Assembly (NCBI RefSeq): GCF_037975245.1 | Contig: NC_092571.1 | Span: 3,142,501 to 3,206,500, forward strand | DNA: 64,000 bases | From: Apostichopus japonicus | Lineage: Eukaryota; Echinodermata; Holothuroidea; Aspidochirotida; Stichopodidae | Direction of reading: 5' to 3' | Shown: one piece after another, positions 49,501 to 61,500 of the stretch | How positions within the stretch are numbered: the stretch's first letter is position 1 | How the letters are laid out: the number at the start of each line of letters is the position of its first letter | The notes under the pieces: model-generated | Databases searched by the model: none | Seen by the model: only the letters and a program-made list of their open reading frames with translations | What the model was told of the DNA's origin: nothing | Made by a program: the position numbers and the translations under genes

Positions 49501-52500
49501 CCATAATCTGAGTCTACCATGCTACACATCAACTGTACCTCACCTGGTCAACACATTGCCAACAAATCTACCATAATCTGAGTCTACCATGCTACACATC
49601 AACTGTACCTCACCTGGTCAACACATTGCCAACAAATCTACCATAATCTGAGTCTACCATGCTACACATCAACTGTACCTCACCTGGTCAACACATTGCC
49701 AACAAATCTACCATAATCTGAGTCTACCATGCTACACATCAACTGTACCTCATCTGGTCAACACATTGCCAACAAATCTACCATAATCTGAGTCTACCAT
49801 GCTACACATCAACTGTACCTCATCTGGTCAACACATTGCCAACAAATCTACCATAATCTGAGTCTACCAGGCTACACATCAACTGTACCTCATCTGGTCA
49901 ACACATTGCCAACAAATCTACCATAATCTGAGTCTACCATGCTACACATCAACTGTACCTCATCTGGTCAACACATTGCCAACAAATCTACCATAATCTG
50001 AGTCTACCAGGCTACACATCAACTGTACCTCACCTGGTCAACACATTGCCAACAAATCTGCCATAATCTGAGTCTACCAGGCTACACATCAACTGTACCT
50101 CACCTGGTCAACACATTGCCAACAAATCTACAATAATCTGAGTCTACCATGCTACACATCAACTGTACCTCACCTGGTCAACACATTGCCAACAAATCTG
50201 CCATAATCTTAGTCTACCATGCTACACATCAACTGTACCTCACCTGGTCAACACATTGCCAACAAATCTGCCATAATCTTAGTCTACCATGCTACACATC
50301 AACTGTACCTCACCTGGTCAACACATTGCCAACAAATCTACCATAATCTGAGTCTACCATGCTACACATCAACTGTACCTCACCTGGTCAACACATTGCC
50401 AACAAATCTACCATAATCTGAGTCTACCATGCTACACATCAACTGTACCTCACCTGGTCAACACATTGCCAACAAATCTGCCATAATCTGAGTCTACCAT
50501 GCTACACATCAACTATACCTCACCTGGTCAACACATTGCCAACAAATCTACCATAATCTGAGTCTACCATGCTACACATCAACTGTACCTCACCTGGTCA
50601 ACACATTGCCAACAAATCTACCATAATCTGAGTCTACCATGCTACACATCAACTGTACCTCACCTGGTCAACACATTGCCAACAAATCTGCCATAATCTG
50701 AGTCTACCAGGCTACACATCAACTGTACCTCACCTGGTCAACACTTTGCCCACAAATCTACAATAATCTGAGTCTACCATGCTACACATCAACTATACCT
50801 CACCTGGTCAACACATTGCCAACAAATCTACCATAATCTGAGTCTACCAGGCTACACATCAACTGTACCTCACCTGGTCAACACATTGCCCACAAATCTA
50901 CCATAATCTGAGTCTACCAGGCTACACATCAACTGTACCTCACCTGGTCAACACTTTGCCCACAAATCTACAATAATCTGAGTCTACCATGCTACACATC
51001 AACTATACCTCACCTGGTCAACACATTGCCAACAAATCTACCATAATCTGAGTCTACCATGCTACACATCAACTGTACCTCACCTGGTCAACACATTGCC
51101 AACAAATCTACCATAATCTGAGTCTACCATGCTACACATCAACTGTACCTCACCTGGTCAACACATTGCCAACAAATCTGCCATAATCTGAGTCTACCAT
51201 GCTACACATCAACTATACCTCACCTGGTCAACACATTGCCAACAAATCTACCATAATCTGAGTCTACCATGCTACACATCAACTGTACCTCACCTGGTCA
51301 ACACATTGCCAACAAATCTACCATAATCTGAGTCTACCATGCTACACATCAACTGTACCTCACCTGGTCAACACATTGCCAACAAATCTGCCATAATCTG
51401 AGTCTACCATGCTACACATCAACTGTACCTCATCTGGTCAACACATTGCCAACAAATCTGCCATAATCTGAGTCTACCATGCTACACATCAACTGTACCT
51501 CATCTGGTCAACACATTGCCAACAAATCTACCATAATCTGAGTCTACCATGCTACACATCAACTGTACCTCACCTGGTCAACACATTGCCAACAAATCTA
51601 CCATAATCTGAGTCTACCATGCTAAACATCAACTGTACCTCATCTGGTCAACACATTGCCAACAAATCTGCCATAATCTGAGTCTACCATGCTACACATC
51701 AACTGTACCTCATCTGGTCAACACATTGCCAACAAATCTACCATAATCTGAGTCTACCATGCTACACATCAACTGTACCTCGCCTGGTCAACACATTGCC
51801 AACAAATCTACCATAATCTGAGTCTACCATGCTAAACATCAACTGTACCTCGCCTGGTCAACACACTGCCAACAAATCTACCATAATCTGAGTCTACCAT
51901 GCTACATATCAACTGTACCTCACCTGGTCAACACATTGCCAACAAATCTACCATAACCTGAGTCTACCATGCTAAACATCAACTGTACCTCACCTGGTCA
52001 ACACATTGCCAACAAATCTGCCATAATCTGAGTCTACCATGCTACACATCAACTGTACCTCACCTGGTCAACACACTGCCAACAAATCTACCATAATCTG
52101 AGTCTACCATGCTACACATCAACTGTACCTCACCTGGTCAACACATTGCCCACAAATCTACCATAATCTGAGTCTACCATGCTAAACATCAACTGTACCT
52201 CACCTGGTCAACACATTGCCCACAAATCTACCATAATCTGAGTCTACCATGCTACACATCAACTGTACCTCACCTGGTCAACACATTGCCAACAAATCTA
52301 CCATAATCTGAGTCTACCATGCTAAACATCAACTGTACCTCACCTGGTCAACACATTGCCAACAAATCTACCATAATCTTAGTCTACCATGCTACACATC
52401 AACTGTACCTTTCCTGGTCAATACATTGCCAACAAATCTACCATAATCTGAGTCAACCATGATACACATCAACTGTACCTCATCTGGTCAACACTTTGCC

Positions 52501-55500
52501 CACAAATCTACCATAATCTTAGTCTACCATGCTACACATCAACTGTACCTCACCTGGTCAACACTTTGCCCACAAATCTACCATAATCTGAGTCTACCAT
52601 GCTACACATCAACTGTGCCTCATCTGGTCAACACTTTGCCAACAAATCTACCATAATCTGAGTCTACCATGCTACACATCAATTGGACCTCATCTGGTCA
52701 ACACTTTGCCAACAAATCTACCATAATCTGAGTCTACCATGCTACACATCAACTATACCTCACCTGGTCAAAACATTGCCAACAAATCTACCATAATCTG
52801 AGTCTACGATGATACACATCAACTGTTCCTCACCTGGTCAACACATTGCCAACAAATCTGCCATAATCTGAGTCTACGATGATACACATCAACTGTACCT
52901 CACCTGGTCAACACATTGCCAACAAATCTACCATAATCTGAGTCTACCATGCTACACATCAACTGTACCTCACCTGGTCAACACATTGCCAACAAATCTG
53001 CCATAGGCTGCTCCACACAGGAGGCAGGGAACGAACAACCCGCTAGGAACCAGGCAGCCGTAGGTCCAACAGGACAAAAGGAAGAAAAATCCAAAGAAAA
53101 TGGCGAGAGATGAAAGACTGAAGGCACCTGATTAGGAAACAAAGAAAATAAAGAAATGGTCTTTATTATTTTGAATATGATATGACTGAAAGCTTCTTAA
53201 AGCAGTGATGAGCCTTGGGTAAAAAAAAAATCACAAAACTTGGAAAAATTGCGGTATAGGCTCCAGTTTGCGTATGTTACAGTGTGTTAGGATAATAGTA
53301 TTTGTCCCCGATGTAGAAAAGAAATCACAGATAGTTGCTATCTTAAAACCTACTACACACCTTCCTGATGGAAAAGCTGTTTGATTGCCTCTTCTTGAGG
53401 GTTAAAGAACAGCGTGGCCATGTCATTATAATATCCAGGAGGACAGAAATAAGTACGAACTGACTCGGAAATGTTGCTCGTACTCGCAGAATCCTAATCG
53501 GAGAAAAGGAATAGAATTATTTGTGAGTGTTCACTCCAATCAGCGAAAATTTACAAGGGTTGTAGAAAATCTTACAACACAGACTTTATCACAATATCAA
53601 TGTAGATAACTTCTTTAAACAATCACTTCAAACGGAATCAGCGATATTATTATTTATGATACATTGAGACGGAACTAAAAATTAATCAGTTTCACTGATC
53701 ATACAAAAAATATCAGCAGACAGATCAAAAGAAATTTGGTTACGAAATTGTATGTATGATTTGGAAAAGCAAAGGATTTACCCTTAGAATCACATCTGAA
53801 CCAACGACATCTGAAATACATACCACATATATTCCCTACAGTATATAACTGAGCTATCCAGAGTTTGATATATTTTTACAAATTGGCACCATTTTGATGA
53901 GAATTAGTTTTATCATCCAGTAGCAGAAAATTCACAATAGCCTAAAAAAGGGGGGGGGGAGGGGGGGCTAGGAAGGAAGTAGGGGTAAAAAACAGCAAGA
54001 AAACAAAAGAAAAGCAATTTACAAATTTAAAACAAAGAAAGATAATAATGTCGCGCTTACCACTGAAAGAGGCTTACACTGACCAAGCATCATGGCAGCC
54101 AAAAACGCTACAGCAGCTGTTACTATGGCAATAAATACAGCTTCAAGAACCCTATAAAGGGAAGAAAGGTTTTCAATTATTGTAATATTCACTTTCAGTT
54201 TCCACATAGCAACAATAAAAAATAAAATAACAAAAAACAGGAGACTGTATGGTTTCTATTAAACTGATATAAAATTGCACAGCGAGACACTTTGTTATAG
54301 TTATCCCACATGAGCACGATTGAACAAATCAAGACAATCGAGTCAACTTACGCTGCTTAAATCTGCATTTTTTGGCACTTTGGAACAAATGTTCGAATCT
54401 AACATTTTAAATGTAACATTTGAACCCTTTAGATGCTCCAAATCACTCTACACCAATGTAGAAAATTTTGTGTGTTTCAAAAATAAAATGTATACTTCGT
54501 TTTATTTATTGATAAACTATCAACATGATGCCTACTGCTGTTGTTCCTAATGAGATTTTCATACATTTCATGAATCAAACCTTCGAAAGTCTGGCTATTT
54601 AAAGGCTAAATGCCGGTGGATTTTGTCATTTGCCAGTAAAGAAAAAATCCCACCAGCAAATTTCTCTCCAGACAGTAGACATTCAGAACAAAAACACATG
54701 GTAAGCTGGGTTAGAAATCTTCGGTCAAGGAATATGCATAATTTCTGTACCAAAACCTTAGGCCTGTATTACTGCATATTATCAGCTAACACTTTTTCGG
54801 CTGCTCTCACAAACCTGTTCAGTAACTGATGTGTGTAGAAATTCAGTAAAACTACCAGCGAGATCTTGCTTTCAACCAGTAGATTTGGTAATCACTGTTT
54901 TTTTTTTTCGGTTAACATTGTGAAGTTCTAAACCTGTTAATACGTTATCCATTACATACCATGTCTTTACCTTTGTAGAAAAACATAAAAAAATATAAAA
55001 AATATAAAAAATATAAAAATTATAAAAAATATAAAAAAAATATAAAAATATAAAAAATGTAAAAAATGTAAATAAAATAAAAACATTGGGCAATATCACT
55101 CAAACCTAGGAGTTTTCAAAACAAGTCTAAAGAGGCACACAAGTGTTTCCAAATGGCAAAATGACATAAGTCAGGCCGGGACTTACCTCACATATTTTCT
55201 TTGAAACAATGGATGTCTCAGTCTGCATATGGTGATAGATTTATTAATTGCATTGAACGTGGCTCCCAGGAGTCCCCCGCCTAACCCCATGGCGATGAAG
55301 AACAGAAGGTCCATGGCTGTCCAGAGATTACAGTCCCCACCATGACACTGATTCATGGAAAATTGGTGGAGAGGATTTTATGGTTACTACAGTATGAAAC
55401 AATAAGCTCATTCACTGAGATATATATGCATATCGAATAATAATCATTTATTTCTTTAAAGTGCACAAACTTAACATAAACGTTATCACAGGCCCTGCAA

Positions 55501-58500
55501 TACAAAGAATAGGTAACAGAAAAGCACAAAAAAAGGGAATTGTTTTTATCAGACTAGAATGAAACAGGACCTAAAAAAGACAATGACCACAAAGTAAGAA
55601 CACTTAGGAGTAAAATAAAATTGAAGGAAACTTAAATTCCTTTTTCGATTGAGGACATGTAGATCGAGTGACATGTATATGGCCAATAACCATACCTGCG
55701 TCAATACACATAGCTGAAATTTCTGTTGCACGATAGTTACAACTATGCAAACTGAAATGTAGGCATGTTTTTTAAATTGAGATCATAGTTTTTGATTGCG
55801 ATCATATAGCATAACATGAGTCCAGTCAGTCTGCATGCCAAAGTGTTGATCACAACACCTAGTTCAACTTTCTGCTGCATTGGTATTTGATGTTCTTGAG
55901 TGTTTAACAGCTTGAGTGTGAGTGGGATTTCAGCTAAACTTATACCATTTCATATTCATATAGCGATAAATTCAATACCTGAGAAATATGAAATATGTAC
56001 TAAAATCTTACCTGGAACAATCCAAAATCGATAAGACCTGGAATATTCAAATGACCCCATTCTTTGAAGTAAAGACCAGACAGCATGAAATTCAGGGTAA
56101 ATGTTGCAGACATGGCACAGAAAAACTGGCAAAGGAAAGATTTTTTAAAATATTGATCAGTTCATTAACTCAAAAGGTTGCCTCATTTAGATATCTGTAA
56201 TTGACACACTTACCTATCCCCTCACAACCAATGAACTAAAATTTTTACAATATGCTATATCTAATACTTTTAACGCTGCATTTTGGGTTGGGTCGTATCT
56301 TTTTAAGGTTTATATTACCAATCTTTGTAATAATTCACAGATTTTTACTCGATACCACCCCTCCATCTAACTCCATCAACTGAGATGTTCTCATTTTCTC
56401 ATCATCAGTAAATCTATGGAGAACATAACCGATGGTTGTGTCATGTTTTCCATTAAAGGTTGTCTGGCGAGATTGTTCACCATTACAATACCTATTGCAT
56501 ACATGAATGTCGGTGGGGTTTTCGCATCTACGTTATGCTGTTCATATGAGTGGGAGATTGTTGGTTCATCACACACCTCTCTATCACATGTTGACAGTGC
56601 TGATGCTGTTTTGTGTATGTCTCCCTATATTGGCCATGCGGTGGAGATACACACTGACTGTAACCACCCTTACACACACATCCTCATCATGGTTCCGTTT
56701 CAATGACCTTTATCTATATGAACTTACCGTTCTCCATGTTAGAGCTTGATTCCAGAACGATGACCCCTCCTCTAGACTGAACAGGACCCCTCCTATGGGA
56801 GCACCGAATGCAGCTGTGACATTGGAGATTAACATATTGTTTAGTAATTCAAAGGTATGTAATTTCTTTAAGGGAGCAAATGTAACAGTTATCCATGTTG
56901 CTTTGTGTCATTGTAAAGTTGATATCATATTTCCAGATACCATTATTTTACAAGAATAGAAACAAAACAAGTGCATCAATGCTAAAGTTACATTTTGCAA
57001 TGAATTTGCCTTCATCAGGTGGTAACATACCTTAAATGTTAAACATAAGAGAACTTGGTACTAGATTCAAAGATTTCAAGTCAAATCGATAAAACAGTAT
57101 TTTTCTTTTGTAGAAATTTTGTTTTTACCTGCTACTCCGGCAGCTGCCCCTGCTGACACAAAGTCTCTTTTATCCCTAAATATGGAAGTAAAAATAAAAC
57201 TTAATTTATGATGGACCGGTCAGTGAGAACAGCTTTAATACAAAACTCAATTCTTCTGTATTATGAGAAAATACTTCAATTTGGATAAAATGTTGTCAAT
57301 ATAAGACTCAAAGCTGGTTTATACACTGGAGGCTGTTTCAAGTCAATATTGCTCTTACTGCTATTGGTCACAATTTTGTGCATTTATCGTGGAAGTGAGA
57401 CAGACTTACCTATCACTCCGGAAGAATGGAAAGTTGAAATTCAATTTCTTGAATGTGATGCTCTGAAATTGAGGAATCCCTGCTCCTACCACTGCACCGC
57501 TATGAATCATGGGACCTTCCTTGCCAACAAACAGACCTGACAAACAAATGTAAACATAATTTAATAAAGTTCTGTATATCAAGATCGACTTTACTATGGC
57601 TCTCTGACAATTCTGTGTCTGGCACATATTTTATTTACAGTGGCAGGGGTAGGGGGTGGAGGGAGGTAGGTGGGAGGATGGTAGGGAGAAAGGTGCTAGA
57701 TGCTCTATTCGTCCAGTAGATACCTTAGATTCTAAATTCAAACACTGGATCATCACAAATCTACTTGACTCACCACCAGAGACACTAAAGAGAACTCCGA
57801 CAGCTTTAGCAATGAGAGTCTTCAACCTGACGACATGAGGTACTTTAACACCGTTCAGATAACACTTTATCTCTGGGATGCCAGAACCTGCTGCAATGGG
57901 CTGACATAAATCAACAGAGAAAGTGTTATGGTCAAGAAGGTGGAGGGACAATGAACACATAGTGGAATTTATTAATTTCCATTTGCAGATATCATTACAC
58001 TCCTATTAGAGAGCAGGGGTCGCGTTTTGTAACAAAAAAAAACGTCATATTTTTTGGGAATATGACTTTTATACGATGGACTGAAAAAATTGGTTGTAAC
58101 TTTATAGAATCCTGTCATTACAATCATGACTATAATAAATTGTCTCTTGCGTGTTTTGATAATTGATTTTACACTGAGAAGTCATACTGTAAGTTAACCA
58201 ACGTCTAGCCCACTCTATTGACGTTTATTTATAATGAAGGGATGGCTTATTATATCGCTAATGAAGAATTATTAGAATTTCAACTTTCAACGATATCTTG
58301 TAAAAATAAATTGCATCAAATGCGACCTAGTCCTAACATTAGGCTACAGTACTACAGTGCACTACAGTTATTGTTAACACAGTAGCCTACTGTATATCAT
58401 GTACGGCACTGCCAAACACTTACACATGCATTTTGTAACAAAACAAATTATGTGCCAAACGGGCGGGGCGGGGCAGGCTAAAGAACGTTTAAAAATATTG

Positions 58501-61500
58501 GCATCATTATGTTACGGATCCTAGCCTAGCCTAGGAGTAGGAGGACAATACAAATTACAGATCAATTATACTTTTAAAATAATATTGAAATATGGTGGAA
58601 TGTCACAGTGCAGGAATATCATTGGTGAGTTTGTAGTGAATTTGGTGGTGACCCTTTGGTCGTTCCACGATGGAACCATATTTTTTATCGTAAGTATCTA
58701 ATCTGCGGTTGTGAGAAATGCAAATTTCGGGGTCAAACGTGAACCTCATTGGAGAGTTCAATGAAAACAAATTCTTGAACAAACTTTTGTTCGACAAAGA
58801 TGGTTTCAAAAGTTAACGTTAAAGTTTAATGTTGCATATCACAAAGATGAGACTTGTTTAATTCTTTTAGTGATTGTTTTAATATTTTTCATAACAAAAA
58901 AGATGAAGATGTGCTCTGCTTCTTTCTCTACACTGTTATCTACTTCCTGCAGTGACAAAGGATTTATCTGACATCTGAACAAGATCTTTAGAAGTTTTCG
59001 ACCAGCAGTGTGGATTATTTTTTTGCACTCTATATGGGTCCAATCTGCTTTGAGATTATACTGTTTGACATCCAACCTAGATATGGACACCATCTTCACA
59101 CTGAAAAAACACAAGGATGAAAAAATCCTCTGAATTCAAAAGAGTAACTTAGTCTCACCTCAAATGCACAGAGGACACTGGCTACTAACACAAACAAAGC
59201 ATTGAATGCTATAAGGATGCCCAGCGGGGCCATGAGACACTTGTAATCTTGGCCACATGGTGTAATATCTGACATATTTGAATATTAAAGATTTAACACA
59301 AGCAGTACCAAATGTAAAAATCAACATTGACACTCAAATTACCAACCAGCAATTCATGTTATAAAATGGTGGATTGAGGTACTGTACACATGAAATCACT
59401 TTCAGAAAGGTAAGAACTTAGCATGCATAGTTTCCGGATGTGGGACCTGATTAATTCCCTTCGGCTTCGGCTTTGAGTACACATTTCTGTTATAGTCATT
59501 GCCAACTTGCAATCCCCGAGAACCTCTCATAATTTTGCAAGGTAGGAAAGAGTGACTCCATAGTTTTTTCCCTATGGGAGGAAACAATGGTACACACTAT
59601 ATGTACATTATTGAAAAAGCCTGAAAATATCATTTTGGACACTTCAAGGTTACAAACAAAGCGGGACTTTAACAGGTTTTATTGTCTGTTTTTATGATTA
59701 TTTTATTTTGTATTAAAAGGATACACGTGTCGACTGTGGTGAACTTTAACGAACTCAGCTTCTTCACGAAGAAATCTATGAAAACTGCAACCTACAGAGG
59801 AGGAAAATATGTTAAGAAGTTAAGAAGGATAAATCTTGCTAAGTGCATAACTGGAACACACATCATACAAGGTTGGCACAGTTGAGGTTTAACAAAACTG
59901 TGTTATCATAGAATGGATACAGATACAACTATAGTTTGCATACAACAAATATCTGCTATAAATATCTAACATTGTGTAGAGCAACCTTGGTTGATTGTGC
60001 ATAACATTTCAGTGTGTAAATTAAGCGGTCCTCCGGTCGTCCAAGACGACCAACTTACCTGCCGGGCAACCAAAACTTGTCAAATCGTGAATTACTGGTT
60101 GCCCGGGGGACGACCAAAAACTTTCGAAAAGGCTGGTTAATGTTCCGTGAAAAAAAAAAAGACATGGAAACAAACGTGAAACCAAAAACGTAAAATTACA
60201 TTTCACATAAGAAGAAACTCATTCCAAACTCCACCTTCATCTAATAAATAATATACGTAGACGTATACGTATACGCACGTTCTATTAGCCTGAGGAAGGC
60301 CAAGCCCTCACATTGACATGGACCACTCAGACCAAGATTCATGGTATTTTCTGTTCCGTCCGTTTGTCAACAAAGGCCAATCAGAGTTCAGGTTTACCCA
60401 CACGGGCAAAGACCACACCCATCCACCACACTGCTACCGTGCAATACCGCATGTACACACAATACAATAGTAAACACTTGGCCAGTACTATGACGCACAT
60501 ACAGCTTACCACGTGGTTATTGTATCGTTACGCTCTGCAGCATCATGTACAGGTCGAACAAATGTACACAATCTTTGCTACAGTCAGAATTATTAGAAAA
60601 TAAAATCCAGCAAGGCCGCGGAAAATAACACAGAATTTGCTACTTATCTAGAATCCATGAACTCACTCAACATTCACGGTTTCTTAGAAGTCCCAATAGT
60701 TACATTTGGCCAGTACTATGACGCACTGAACAGCTGTACTGTATCGAAGGGGGCTGTACTGTCAGTATGTCTAATTGACTCCCCCATTGATACAGTACAG
60801 CTGTTCAGAGTTCTCTCTAAGGTGCGGGATTCCCTTCAACTGACTCAGTAATCCCGCAAAGAAAACATTTGTCTGCTGGAAATCCCCGCATCTTTTTTTT
60901 TTGCATTCATGATAAGTTTATACTCAATGCACAACGTATTCACTTGACTGTATAAAAAAAAACTCTGAAAATCAGTAGAGAAATTACCAATTGTGTACGA
61001 AAAGTAAGTTGGTACACCTTTCATATTTTACGAAAGATCAAGCAAAAAACTTCCGAAATATTCACGCGAAACTGGCATATTGTGCTAAATGCAACTAATG
61101 TCATGTAAACAAGGCTCTAGTACACCCATTTATGAATAAACTGTAAGACCACATCTGGTGTTAAGCGGGGGGGGGGGGGGGGAAAGAAAGTATTTTCTAG
61201 AATTTCCAAAAATACGGAAAAAGTAATATCCTACCATAGTTAAGTATATAGCAAGTAGCCTAACCACCTCGTCGGTTATGGATCTCACGTAACTACAAAA
61301 ACACAACTAATTGTATATTGCGAAGTTAACGTTTTCTACAAGAACATGGAAACAATATTAAGCATTTCGTTAATCATGCCAAGTGGCCTAAAACATGTGA
61401 TTACAAGGTTTACTTTCATAAAGGTAGGGTCCTTGATGGGGACTTAAGTGTCCCTCCTGATCCTTTTTTCTACTAAACTATACTAAACTAAACTAAGATG

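Noticed and set aside
50149-52656. Three plus-strand 65-codon open frames with repeated peptide
   Set aside because: They arise from the periodicity of the 70-bp array (3 x 70 = 210) and are antisense to the exon-derived sequence.
48721-52990. CRISPR-like array
   Set aside because: The 70-bp units abut with no unique spacers, in an animal intron; the unit is an exon-intron junction.
54872-55099. Tyr/Phe-rich minus-strand frame
   Set aside because: Translation of a (TATAAAAAA)n simple repeat.
56416-56749. Two overlapping plus-strand frames of 80-96 codons
   Set aside because: They lie in a CLCN6 intron (exons 7 and 8), one partly antisense to exon 7, with no domain.
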